Shown here one piece after another: positions 45,047 to 57,477 of a stretch of 64,000 nt of DNA. The number at the start of each line of letters is the position of its first letter. Position 1 is the first letter of the stretch. The position numbers and the translations under genes are program-made. The stretch lies in contig NC_063450.1 in assembly GCF_020379485.1 (NCBI RefSeq), forward strand, positions 50,491,374-50,555,373, read 5' to 3'. This stretch comes from Brassica napus (Eukaryota > Streptophyta > Magnoliopsida > Brassicales > Brassicaceae). The notes beneath the pieces are model-generated. The model did not search any database and had not been told where the DNA came from. It saw only the letters and a program-made list of their open reading frames with translations.

Positions 45047-46607
45047 TCAATGTTCCGTGGGAAACTTGCATTTCCCGTATCCTGCAACCAACAAAAAAAT
45101 ACTAAACGTCACCATATACGCAAAACATCTTAAAGACAGAAGAGGGATCAAGTACGTACGAGGATGTTGCGTGACCACGTGAGCAGTCCCACCAAAATAG
45201 CACGTGCCAACACGACGTGCGTTTTTCTGGTAGTAACTGTTGAACGCGAACGAAGCGTGCGCCTCTAACGACTTAGGATTGTAACACGTGGCACCCGGCT
45301 GGATCGGACGGCAGTCAGCTCCTCCTTCTCCGCAGGCGTAATCGAGAGCTGCCTGGAGCTTTTCCTTCGCCGCGTCTCCGTTCGACACGCACCACGATTC
45401 TCCCTCGTGAGCCACCGGAGCCTGTTCGCTTGTCCTGTTGACCGGCGTCGACGTCGTTGCGGGGAACGGAACGGCGTACACTCTTCTCTCGTTCGGGTAA
45501 AACAGCCCGTAGTTTCTCTCCGACGTGGGTCCCGGCTTCTGGTTCTCGTTAAACAAAGAGAAAAGAAACACGTTTAGTGGCTCATTCCGTCTTAAGGGAG
45601 TTCCGTTACCGTTTAACACTCTCTTCACGAGTCCGCCGTTATACGCAGCCGCGTTGGCTTCGCTTGCGCCGATCTCGTTAACGTCTCCGGCGGAAGGCCA
45701 CCCAGTCTCCGTCACCATCACTTTAACGTCGTTAAATCCGACGGCGGACATGGCTGCGTAAACGGCGTCAAGTTGAGCGTCGAATAGGCTGTTGTATCTC
45801 AACCCATTACCGGGATCTAAAGTACCGACGTTATCTCTGAAGAGAGCGTAGTCCAAGGAGATTTTATCCGCGTTCCCTGAGTAGGCGAAGAACGGGTAAG
45901 CGTTCACCATGAGATACGACGACGTTTTACGCAACAAATCAAGCATCGGTTTAATAACCGGTTCGACCAAATCCGGTTTGAAAGAACCGGAAGAAGGCGG
46001 GTACGAGTTAGCTAGCGCGCTGAGAGCTATAGGAGACGAGATCTTGATCGACTTGTCGAGATTGTACTTGACCAGAGAGGTGTGAATGTTTTTCATTGCG
46101 GGGACGAGGTAAGGCGTCGTGTTCTTAGGATCGACGAAGACCTCGTTACCGACGGCGATAGCCTCTATCTCCGTCGCCGGGAAGTGTTTTCTGATGTTGC
46201 GTCGAACCCATTTGTCGGCGAATGATTGGTCGGATGCGGTTCGAGAGAGAAGCTCGTTGGGGAGACACACGACTACTTTTATTCTTGAGTGTGCGAGCGC
46301 GGTTAGTACGTTCTTGTCGGTGTCGTAGATTTTGATACGGTTGATTCCTTGTGATTTGAGGAGGTTCACTACGTTCTCCGGCGGCGGGAGATTGTTAGCT
46401 ATTCGACCGTAGTTGACTCCGATCATTCCCGAACCTGTGGAAGAAAGAAAAAACACAAAACATGAGAATGCACAGACGCTAATTCAAATCTAAAGACCCG
46501 TGTGAGAACAGATAGATGGAAGAGAAAAAACTAACTTGCTTGTGTAATGGAAATGGCTGAGAAGAAAGAAAGAATGAGACAATAAGGTAGGAAGGAAACG
46601 GCCATGA
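45047..46607 (-). CDS. Glucan endo-1,3-beta-glucosidase, GH17 with C-terminal X8/CBM43 domain
   Basis: Secreted callose (beta-1,3-glucan) hydrolase or binder acting in the wall or at plasmodesmata. Exon 1 (46607 to about 46537) encodes the signal peptide MAVSFLPYCLILSFFSAISI plus TQA. Exon 2 (about 46436-45162) carries the GH17 domain from IGVNYGRIANNLPPPENVVN. It contains AVGNEVF (acid/base Glu) and VMVTETGWPSAGDVNE (nucleophile Glu), then the X8 domain beginning ESWCVSNGDAAKEKLQAALD with conserved Cys and the YNPKSLEAHASFAFNSYYQ motif. Exon 3 (about 45083-45047) is tiny: YGKCKFPTEH and stop. It is spliced out of a longer readthrough frame. No GPI signal follows the X8 domain. Corresponds to the At4g26830 type. 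Confidence 0.93.
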
Positions 46608-47507
46608 TATATATTCTCTGCATGAAACGCATACAACTAGTGTCGTTTGATGGTTATGAGGAGACTCTTTTGCTCCGGTGCTGTTTAAATAGTAGTCAGG
46701 TGAAAAAGAGAAGTGGGGATGTGGGATAACAAATAACACGGAAGACTAGCAGAGAAATATTATTAACTGAAACTGTTTTCTTTTAAGCTCTATTTATAGC
46801 TAATTAGAACGTAACATATAATTCAGGTAAAGAAACTTTCTAAGTTTAGTTGATCTATATAGAAAAGATGTTAAACTGATTTGATTCATAGTTAATGATG
46901 ATTTTGAAAGAAACAAAAAAAAGAACGTGACATTTCTTGTTTCGTCAACAAAAGACTTGGTTCTTTCTATTTCGTTAATTCTTATGCGAAATCTATCCTC
47001 CTTTCTTTTGTGGAGAGCTCGTGACTAACTTTACCTTCTTCAACTAAATGTTTTTTGAGTGGTCATTAAGGAAAACATCAAACACGTTAATCATACTAGA
47101 ATTAACAAAATTTATTTTCTATCTGAAATTCTTAACTTGTTGGATTCAAAGAAAAACAAACAAATAAACTTTTATTCGGTTCAATTCGACAAGAATTTGT
47201 TGAACAAACCGAAATAACTGAAAATTAAATCATCTGAACCAAACTAGGGTGCATAAACCGAATTCTCAGGCATAGACTGAATCATGGAGAGTGCACAAAG
47301 GGGAATCACGTGAAATCGGGAGTGAGAAAAATCTGTAACTAAAATTTTTTTTCTAGATAACGCTGCTGTAATAGAAGGTTCAAATCGTTTCTATCTGGAC
47401 TAGGCAATATTTCGGTTTCGTTTTTGCTAAACCACTATGTCCCCAAATTTAAATGGATAACGTTGAAGATAGATTTCAATGCACTCTACGTTTGATTTTA
47501 AAAGAGA
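46608..47507. other. Upstream region of GH17
   Basis: Promoter and intergenic DNA. A region at 47160-47270 has AACCGAAATAACTGAAAATT-like old-repeat sequence. No gene seen. Confidence 0.4.
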
Positions 47508-47885
47508 ACTACACCTTGACCCGCTCAAACGCGCGGGTGTTTGCTTTCATTTTTATATACGTAAAAAAAAATTTGTACATTGTGTTAATGATAAATATTG
47601 TTAGCCTTAACCATATTTTCAAACATTTATGGAAATCTATTTTTGTTAAGATTTGATTAAAGGAATCTATAATTTAAATTAGGAAAAAATAAACATACTT
47701 AAATATAAGTTCAATAAATATTTCAATGGTATGCCATTGTAAATAAATGGTAAAACCAAGGGGTAATCTAATTTTGTACTCCTCTTTTAATAGATTAGAT
47801 AAATATTTCAATGGTATGTCATTGTAAATAAATGGTAAAACCAAGGGGTAATCTAATTTTGTACTCCTCTTTTAATAGATTAGAT
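47508..47885 (-). mobile_element. Short degenerate Helitron in reverse orientation
   Basis: Read on the minus strand, it starts TCTAATCTATTAAAAGAGGA (47884 leftward) after an A. It ends near 47508 with a hairpin CCCGCGCGTTTGAGCGGG (47537-47520) and GTAGT in place of CTAGT. The termini fit the crucifer Helitron pattern, but the 3' CTAG has decayed and the hairpin stem is imperfect. Confidence 0.6.
47716..47885. repeat. 85-bp tandem duplication of a Helitron 5' end
   Basis: Copy 1 at 47716-47800 and copy 2 at 47801-47885 differ at one base (ATGCC/ATGTC). Each contains the Helitron start sequence, so the element has two 5' ends in tandem. Confidence 0.92.
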
Positions 47886-48355
47886 ATATCAAATAGAATC
47901 AAATTCTTCATTTGACAAACAAAACATTACTTTTTTTTTGTGCATACTTTTAATTTATTGATATTTTATTTCATTTTTTTATTTTTGAATCACTAATTAA
48001 AATAATCCTGAAAGTAAATAGATAATTCACTGTTATAAAAAATTATTATAAGTTTGGTAAATACAATGAAACATAATATAAATTATTACTATTTTGACTG
48101 ATAAACATAAACTTAAAGCGAGAAGGATAAAGTGAATGGGCCAATCTTTTATTAATTTTAATCGAAGCCCACATCACACCTAAACAGAAATCCATTAAAA
48201 AAACAAATGAACTATTCGTTTGTGTAGAGTTGGACACGTGGAATGTTCTTATTCCCCTATTTAATTTAAAAATGTAATAGCATGAGAAGGGAGAAAAACC
48301 CTTGTTAGAATAAAATCTTTCAGTCGGAGGGGAGTTAAAGAAAGTAAAAGGAAGG

Positions 48356-49011
<656 letters not shown>

Positions 49012-49550
49012 CAATTATCCGGATTTAGAGTTTCATGGTTAAGATTTGTGTGATATGAATGGTTAAGTAGTTAGTTATCAGCATTAGGATTTGCAGACTT
49101 GTTCTTTTTTTATCGTTGTCTTTAGAAAACTGATATGGTCTTGATGGTTGTTAAAAGACCTTTTGGTTGATTTGTTCGTTTGATATTTGTCATCCTAATA
49201 TCACATGACACCACTATTTGCACTTAATGGTGTTCTTTGAACCCATTATCTAAAGCTAATTTGTAAATCTCAAAAGGTAAACCAATTAGAAAATGATAAT
49301 GAAAAGCTCATGTATATTAAATTGGTGAGCCATATCCAAAACATTAACTTACGAAAGAAGAGACAGCAAGTCTTGGGAACAAAAACACTCACAACCATCA
49401 TGCAACTACCGAAGAGTTTGCTTATTTATACATAAAACCACTGATGTTGTTCACTGGAGGACAAGGCACTCAGTGCCAGGACCTCCATGGGATCGATTGC
49501 TTCTCTGGTTTACACTGCTACTAGTCTTTTGCTGGTGAACTTTGGTTCCT
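49012..49550. other. Convergent 3' regions of SUMO1 and VTC2
   Basis: Positions 49451-49550 are the former VTC2 C-terminal coding sequence, now out of frame (see VTC2). The remainder is 3' UTR. Confidence 0.6.
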
Positions 49551-51146
49551 TCAAGCTCTTCCTCTTGGTTTACTACAACCTATGGCTTCAAAGATGAGAG
49601 CGTTAACCTCCTTAAACCTTTCCTCTGACAGAGAAGCATCCGAAAGGAGCCTACATGCCTTCTCCTCTGTAGCTCCTTCATAATCCTCTTTCCTCTTGAG
49701 CACCATGTGCCCACTTATCTCCCACACAGCTGGGTTCACCTGCGATTCGAACACCTCGGGGCTTACTTCACCTAGAGCCTGTTTCTCTGCGTAGCACTGC
49801 AATTGACATTATTTAAACAGTTATTCAATGGATCCTACAACTAATAATGATCTAAAGGCTTGTCAGCTAAAGGTTATTTATACCTGTGGCATCAAGAAGA
49901 TCCGCCTTCCACAATCAGAGATGAGAACGTTGAAAGGAACGTTGTTGTTCTGGAGGCAAACGCAGGCATCCGATACAGTATCAGATAGGTCTTGCATAGA
50001 GTTTCCACCTTCAAAGAGAAGACCTCTCATAGGGTAGCTCAGAAGCTCTGAGATTTTCACACCATTGTCAGTAGTAATCATCATCTCCTTGGAAGAAGCT
50101 TTCTCTAATGGGAAAGGCATGGCCAAGTAATATGCCTGAAAGTGAAGATGGTTGATAGTGGCGAAAGCACCAAGGCTGTTGTAACCAACTCTGAAGTAAG
50201 GATTCTTAGACTCGGAAGCCATGTGGAGTGCAAGCAACATGCTTTTGTGATCCATCCTCTGAGGCAAGCAGTCAAGAACACGAGGAATCAGCAGCACATG
50301 GCCATACTCGATCGGACTAACCTGTTATATACAAATATACAAAAATTAAATCTTTTGCTAGACAACAACCACTACTGAAACCCAATTCGAGCTTCTTTTA
50401 CATTGATGGCAACAACACTGGGAGAATTCTCAGCGACAAGAGGCATGCAGGGGAAGAACCGAGCTTCGCTATCTTCACCAGCTTCAAACTGGAAGAGCAG
50501 CTCTTCCTGGCTAACTTTAGTGAAGTTGAACTTGCTGCCATCGAAAGACTGCAAAACCTTATCTACACGAAACTCCGTTGGCCTCTTTAGGTGACGACCC
50601 TCGTTAAGCTGAGCAATAAAGCCATACTTCCCCGGGATGACCTAAAAACAACAAACACCAGATTGGCTTCACAAGACTAAACAAGATAAGAGAAGAGAAG
50701 ACTATGTACTTTGGTTACGCAGGCAGTGAGATCGTAGCGAAAGAGTCCTCTTTGGTACCTATCCTCCCACTTAAACATACGAATTGACACTTGTCTTATA
50801 ACGTGAATTGATACTCATTCAAGCAACAAAAGGACAAAATTGAGTCTCTCTTTACCTCGCCGAGGACAAGGGACTCGAGAAAAGCCACCGGAGGCTCTCT
50901 GGCTTTCTCTCCGGAGTCTTCCACCTTCTTGCAGACGTACAAAGGAAGCCTTGCCCCTGAACAAAACCACATCCATTAGATAATATCAAACAAGCAATAA
51001 AATCAATGATTCAGCATTGACGCGTACTTACTGTTAACACAACAAGCTCTGAGGCAGTTCCGTCCACAGCCGCCGACAGAACCATCGGAAGCCTCATCCT
51101 TCTGGTGATTAGACACGACGGTCGGAACCCTCTTGATTTTCAACAT
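49551..51146 (-). CDS. VTC2: GDP-L-galactose phosphorylase (ascorbate biosynthesis), C-terminal frameshift
   Basis: Catalyses the rate-controlling step of the Smirnoff-Wheeler ascorbate pathway, converting GDP-L-galactose and phosphate to L-galactose-1-phosphate and GDP. The start at 51146 gives MLKIKRVPTVVSNHQKDEAS. Seven or so exons follow, through WEDRYQRGLFRYDL, VIPGKYGFIAQLNEGRHLKR, SPIEYGHVLLIPRVLDCLPQ and the HIT-type catalytic motif INHLHFQAYYLAMPFPLEK. The last exon (about 49799 leftward) contains KACRLLSDASLSEERFKEVN and IFEAIGC, then ends SKPRGRA at 49551. A shift of one base at the TTT of 49569-49571 restores NQEEELEGTKVHQQ ending ECLVLQ at 49451. So a 1-bp insertion has replaced about 40 C-terminal residues by seven. 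The catalytic part is intact and the enzyme is probably active. An upstream regulatory ORF is present. Confidence 0.92.
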
Positions 51147-51215
51147 TTCTCAAGAACAAATAACAAAAAGAAAGACTTGCCCCACACGAAATTTAAAAGG
51201 AAACTAAAAAAAAAC

Positions 51216-51422
51216 CTAAAAGCTAATGGAAAAGGAAAGAGATGATTTTTGGAACCCGCCTCCGGCTAGAAAGAGGAGATCGGAAGGGCTGCCGCCTTCA
51301 GACGGCAGAGCTCCGCGTCCTCCGTGCGGCGAAGGATTAGACTCGATTAAACAACAACCCTTGCGTCGGACAATGTTGACGTGAGAGCTAACGCCTCGAG
51401 ATGGGCCGTATATAATAGCCGT
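51216..51422 (-). promoter_or_regulatory. Conserved non-AUG uORF in the VTC2 leader
   Basis: The VTC2/GGP 5' leader is known to carry a conserved peptide uORF starting at ACG that represses translation when ascorbate is high. Here the frame from ACG (51422-51420) to TAG (51218-51216) is 207 bases, exactly 69 codons. It encodes TAIIYGPSRGVSSHVNIVRR first, then KGCCLIESNPSPHGGRGALP and SEGGSPSDLLFLAGGGF. The Gly/Pro/Ser-rich C-terminal part matches the plant-conserved peptide as I remember it. No ATG starts this frame, so standard ORF finding misses it. It ends 70 bp before the main start codon. Confidence 0.88.
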
Positions 51423-51593
51423 GATTGCTGAAAGTCGAACGCCGGGGAAGATGACGGAAAACGAATGCGACCCTCAAAACAGCTGAAATCTACATCGGAG
51501 AGACGGAATACAAACTCGAAAGGAGAGATCTTTCGATGTTAGTTTCCTTTATTTTTCCGCTGGTAGTGTGAGTTTTTGGGAAATTGAATGGCT

Positions 51594-51601
51594 TTAAATA
51601 G
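51594..51601 (-). promoter_or_regulatory. TATA-like element of VTC2
   Basis: On the minus strand TATTTAAA, about 30 bp before the A/T-rich putative transcription start. The Helitron boundary at 51671 lies only about 70 bp further upstream. Confidence 0.5.
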
Positions 51602-51670
51602 AATAGCAGATGAGTGAGCCTGAGACCAGAAACGTCACAAATAGCTTTTGTTTTTTTATGTCACTGAAAA

Positions 51671-54600
51671 TCTAAACTATTAAAACAGGAGTACATTTTG
51701 TACTTTCCCCATAGTTTTCCTCAATAATTACCATTCTGTGCCACTGACATTAAACTCACCGTTTTATGTTTTACTAAACCGAAAAACACTTTCTGAAAAC
51801 AAACCGAGCAACCCGTTTCCTTAATTATTAAACCAGAAAATTATAAAACTCATTACTAAACCACATTCTACTACTTTCATACATATCATTCTATATATTA
51901 CCTTAAACAAAAACGTTTTGTCTTACTATTAAACCTTCAATTACAAACCATTACTAAATATCTACATCACAAAACAATCAAAATACAATTGCTGGTTACC
52001 TTCATACCGTCGAATTGAATTGTCATACTCCCTTACTTCCTGAGTTCAGCGCATCCGATTAGTAGTTTTGGTCTGCAAAATCAAAACCATTATATTAGAT
52101 AGATACAAATATATGTCATACGAAAAAATCATAGTTTATATCAATACTACTATAAATCATTTAATTCCACAACAATACTAACTTAGACAATACGATTTTT
52201 GGTATATAATTTTTTTAATTGAAAATCAAAAGTAATCATTTATTATTTTCCAAAACAATATACCTTATAAAATATATTCATATATTTAAGTCGACAAAGA
52301 TATCACTAAACTACCACAAAATATATTTTTTTGATTTCTAATCTTGCAAATCACGTCAAAACTTCATTATTAACCTATAAATAATTACCTTCCATAATAT
52401 ATTCCTATATTTAAGCAACTATCAACCAATTCGATATCATTAAACTACCACAAGATCTTTTTTCTTCCAAATCTTGCAGATCACGTAAATAATCTTACAT
52501 TTAAAAATCTGTATTCCATAAGCAACTACCAAACGGATCAAAATTGGAATAAAATCATAGAGTATATTCACTATTTAATACAAAAATATATCAACTAACA
52601 AAATCTTAGCACGTAATATGCGATTGTTACTACCCTTTACTAACTAGCTATATATACATCTTCCCCATAGCTTCAACATCGTTTCATTCTAAGAAAATCC
52701 TCCAAAAATGTCTTTGACAGTTTCATGCAAACCTCAGAAAAATACTATGAATGTAGTTTTCAAAGAAGTTTTCAACAACCTTTAAGGTATTTTTTTTTTA
52801 TAGTTTTGATGTCTTAGACAGTAAGAATTTTTATGTGTTATTTTAAAAGAACATACAAAATCTTGCGTTCTTAGATAGAATTTATGTTCTTTGCAGATTT
52901 CAGTCAGTCAGATGTTCTCTAGGGTGGAAAAATGGTAGCTGTGTCACAAAGTTTTTTATTAGTTATGCAAACAACATTTGTTCTTTTTTCCAAAAAAATC
53001 ATTTCAATAACAACAGAGTTCTTTTTTTTTCGAGATGGATATGCATTCTATTTTTTCATCTAAAACCACATCGAAATAAACTTGGTGTTATATAAGACTA
53101 CCAGCGAAATATATTCAAGCAAGTTAAAAAAAAAACTAAACTTAAACCGGGGTGCTCTAATCTAAGCTTCTTATTCTACACAGTCCTACTTTTCTTTAAC
53201 CTTTAGAATTAGTTACAATAGAGAAGTGATTACTAACCGTGTAATAAATCTGTTGTCATGTCATGGTTGTTGTCTTCTTTTCCATCTTGATTACTACTAC
53301 TGGATAGATGTAGAAAATGATCTGTGTGCCTTCACTTTGCTATGTCATGTTGCAAATGATGATCATCTCTCTCCTTCAACATGTCTCTCCCTGGTCTTTT
53401 CTATATATCCCATCTGTCCCATGTCCCTATGTTTCTCCATAAAGAGTCGTTGGTCTATATTAATAATACATCATGCGAGATCAACAATTATAACTTATAA
53501 AAGTGGGAAAACTCAGACAATCAAGTGAAGCAGACATCTGTAGTTACAAAGTGTCTATGACCTTCATATTTAATCAGACGAAAAAATAATGAATCAAGTT
53601 TGTTAACTCTGACCATTCTACTCTTGAGCTAAAGATCTTGATTTCTGTTTCATCTTACTTAGATCAAGTAAACTATGATATTAAACAGACAATTATAGAT
53701 TAGACTCACCTTTTGTTATTATTAAAAAGCTGAAACTCCTGCCAACTACTACTTGCAAACCGTGAACAAAACAGATCTTCTCCGCATTCCTTACCCATTG
53801 ATAACTTCAACGAGGTGTTTTCTTCATGATTCTACAGGTTACAGGCTCTAGCAATCAGATAGAAGGGTCTTCGTATTCCAAACCTTAGATCATTTTGAAA
53901 AATCAGAAAACATAATATAGATTAGGACAAAAAACGAAACAAATCAGTGTATCAGTAGATTAGGACAAACCTTCATATGGCATGATCTTAACGCCTAATC
54001 AGTATATCTATCTTCTGTAATCCTTTTGGTGAAAAAAACACAGGCGTTTAAGAGAACAACAGACATCGCCGACTATGAGATCGGTTGGAGAAACCGATGT
54101 TATATGGGAAAGTGAAAAGTCAGTAAAGACAGTCGTTTTACGGTTTTTTTTCCCGGAAAAAAAATTATATGGGCTTTGATTTGTATTTCAGGTCCACAAA
54201 GTGTTGGGTTACAAATGATATTAATTTTAATTTCATAACCAAAAGGCCAAAATCAATTCATATAATTAGGCTTTATTAATTTAGTTACACAGATTTCTAT
54301 TTTTAATATATTTTTGGAGTTACTTTTCCAATTGGTTTTATAGTTCTATCGATTTTTTTTTTAAAGCTATATAAATAAAATAAACAAATTTCTTTTCCAA
54401 TTTTTAATATAATTACTACAGTTTTTTTTTCTTTTTAATGCAATATTTTTGTTTTGTATATATTTTTAATTATATGTTTTCTTAATTAATAATACTATTA
54501 AACTTCAACTACATGCTCTAATATTGTACACTTTATGGTTAGTTTACCAAGCGAAAGAAAAAAATACAATATAAGAACAATAAAACCTCATAGTTTATAA

Positions 54601-54744
54601 ATGTACACTAAACCGAATAAACAAGATACACTAATGTCAAAACTCAAAAACATACGAAACAATAACATTCATGTTCTTAGAACTACGAAAAACATATAAT
54701 TACATCGAACATACATCCGCGCGGACGCGCGGGTCAAAAGCTAG
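51671..54744 (+). mobile_element. Helitron (3.07 kb) in the VTC2 promoter
   Basis: The 5' end TCTAAACTATTAAAACAGGA follows an A at 51670. The 3' end CTAG (54741-54744) precedes a T. A hairpin CCGCGCG-GA-CGCGCGG (54717-54732) lies 8 bases before it. The interior is AT-rich without a Rep/helicase. A short frame from 52708 (MSLTVSCKPQKNTMNVVFKE) may be the first exon of a captured or RPA-like gene, but I could not identify it. All three Helitron diagnostics are present and no target duplication is seen. Confidence 0.82.
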
Positions 54745-55294
54745 TTACACTTAAAACTAAAAACAATGAAGGGAAAAAACATAATTGAAGAGATTCGTAA
54801 AATCAAAGGAAAGTATATAACTCTTGAACCACATAATTGGTATGTGGTCCAGTACTTTTTTTTTGGCAATCTCTACCATAATCGCTCCATGCAGGATTCT
54901 TCAGATTATCATCATCCGTCTGTGAATAAACGCCAAACACGTGACTAATAAAATCTATAAAAAAATCAACATTCTCAGTTGTTACAATCAATTTCAAAGC
55001 TCTCACAAGAGTTTGTTTGTGTTAATGACTCTGAAGGTGCCTTCATATTGAGTCTTCCTTCCTTTCGCAGCTAAAAACTGCATTTACTGTGTGCAAACAA
55101 TTGCAGACCTTAATAGAGAAATGATTTAAAAATAAAAAATAAATAAGAAAGGAGGGTAAAAAGAACCCTTCTCATCTCAGTTCAAAAGACTTAAACATAT
55201 ATAGAGTGTGTGTGTCTATACTACTACAGTGTTGAGCTGATTCGTCTACTCTATACTCTTCTTCTCTCAATGTGTTCCTTCTGTTATCTTTCTT
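54745..55294. other. Intergenic, 3' of the galactosyltransferase gene
   Basis: No gene recognised. Contains a poly-purine/AT mix and a short TG/GT run at about 55205-55216. Confidence 0.4.
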
Positions 55295-57477
55295 TCAAAA
55301 TGATGCAGCCATGAGAGCGTTTGGACCTTCTCCACACCTTCGATGAACATCCTTCATCCGATCCGCTGATCTACAAATCCCACTGCAGCTCCAATCAAAC
55401 GAGGCAACACACATGTTCCCCGCCTGCGCCTTCCACTCACAATCTGCACTTTCTCACTCAATCAACTTTAAAAAATAGATAAAAGGCCATTTGAATTTTT
55501 ATTTTTACCTCTTGTAGCACAACAAAGCCTACGGTCATCTACATGCTCCACATCCAATCCAAGAAACCATGATCCTAAAGAAACATCCTCATTCACATAC
55601 TTGTGTAGTACGTTTCTGTATCCACACAGTCAAACGTATGAGAGAGCGTATTAAGCACAAATCAGATTAGTTTTTTTTTTTTGAGAAAGAACTCAACTTG
55701 TTTATAGATATGTAAGACGCTAACTCCCTGGAGACTGCGTACAGCTGACCAGTGGCATGGCGGAAGTACCTGTTACCCTCTTCTCCAAACTTCCAATACT
55801 CAGGTTCATGATACCTCACTCCTCTTCATAAACAAATGAATGTGAGACAAATGAGAAAATAGTAGTCTCTTGGTAAGGTGAGGAGCTTACTTCTGAGCAA
55901 GAACGGGTCCAGACTTCATGCAACCAATGTATACTCGAGGCTTCATTCGGTATCTTGCTAACTCTGCTCCCAGCGTGGCTGAAGAAACATACTTAACAGA
56001 AGTTGAGATAACAAAGAGACATAACAATTTTAGATAAAAGTAAAAGAGGATTTGATTCTCTCTCTCACCTATGTTTACATGAACATCATCATCGACTTTC
56101 ACGTAGAAGTCTGCATCCCACAACGCAAAAGCAGTGGTGAAGTAAGATTTAGTCTTTGCTGACAGCTCTAGATAACCTTCGACGTGATCCTGCTCAAAAC
56201 AAACATAAGAATTTTAGAAAACAGATAGCTATGAAGAACATATCCACAACTCTTACCAGCCTCAAGAAGTCTCCATGTTTACTTTCTTCAGCCTGAATCG
56301 CTCTATCAAGAATACCACCAGGAGTGGCACTACACAAAAAAAAAAACACTAATATTATTTATATTACATGAATCAACCACGCAAGTAACTATATGTGCCA
56401 CTCTAAGGTACTACCTATGGCCTATTACAAAACGCATCACGATCCCTTTCTCTTCCTCTAGCTTCTTTCTCTCCTCGCCTAATACAAGAAGATCAATGTT
56501 CAGTTACAGACAATATACTTAAGGATGAGACCTGCGGGGATTAGATGAACATACCGGGAGGCATCCAAGTAGCACGGACAGAATCCCTTCGCTTTCTGCT
56601 GTTAAACGCAGTGTTGATCCCAACAACCATCAGATACTTTCTTTTGGTAGCAGTTTCAGGGAGCTTGAACTCATCAGAGACTGGTGAACCATTCACGATG
56701 GATTCTTGCGCGGCTCTTGCAGCCGCTAGTTCCATTTCCAGAGTTGAGATCGTTTTGTCTAGCGTTCTGCGTAACACACTCATCCAAGCTTAATAATTTT
56801 AAATTAAAAAGAAGCAAGTGAAGTGAAGTGAAGTGAAGTTTCATATCAGGTCTTTTTTTTTTTTAGCACTTACTGAGTTGCATCAGGACTCTTGTACACT
56901 TCTCCAAGGCTTGTCTTCTAATGAAGAACAATACGGAATTAAGAATGTCCTTCTAAGGATTCATCATGACACTATCAAGTTCCACCTAAAGTTAGAAGAC
57001 TTACTTTTGATGAATCACAGTCCTCTGACATCAAGAGCAGCCGTTCATCTGAAGCTGCTTCCCTTGATGCAACATTGGATTCAGGCTCTGGCCACATTCT
57101 ATTACAAAACACACAATCTGATTAGGGTATCATCTGCTTGCATTCCACAAGAAAATGTCGCGCAATGGTTGATATTTGGTTCTATGAGATAAAATGCATC
57201 TCAGGTTATGTGCTATAAAGTCTTCTACTTTTTTTTTTCTTTTGAAGATAAAGTTGCAATTTTTAACGGTATATTCGAAAACAGAGGATTTATATATATA
57301 TTGATGCGTTAGTTAATCTACTACAGAGCAGTGTTCTGTTTATTACCTGTCGGAGAAGAGAGTTCCCGCGCAGAAGAAACCGATGCAGAGTAAGAAAGCC
57401 CATTTCTTTGAGACAAAACTCTTTGAAGCCGCCGACAGCTCTACTCCTCTATGGTGATGATGATGCTTCAACGACAT
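55295..57477 (-). CDS. Beta-1,3-galactosyltransferase (GT31), Golgi type II membrane protein
   Basis: Adds galactose to glycoproteins such as arabinogalactan proteins. The start at 57477 gives [20 protein letters not shown] and then a signal-anchor ([16 protein letters not shown]). A DUF4094-type stem follows with [34 protein letters not shown]. The GT31 domain starts [20 protein letters not shown] ([11 protein letters not shown]) and includes [20 protein letters not shown] and [20 protein letters not shown]. The metal-binding [20 protein letters not shown] (DXD) follows, then [35 protein letters not shown] and [20 protein letters not shown]. It ends ALMAASF. About ten exons, all with GT-AG borders where checked. 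Corresponds to the At4g26940 type. Confidence 0.9.

Noticed and set aside
53226..53528. Cys-rich ORF inside the 51.7-54.7 kb Helitron
   Set aside because: No domain, no splice context and poor initiation. Probably chance in AT-rich DNA.
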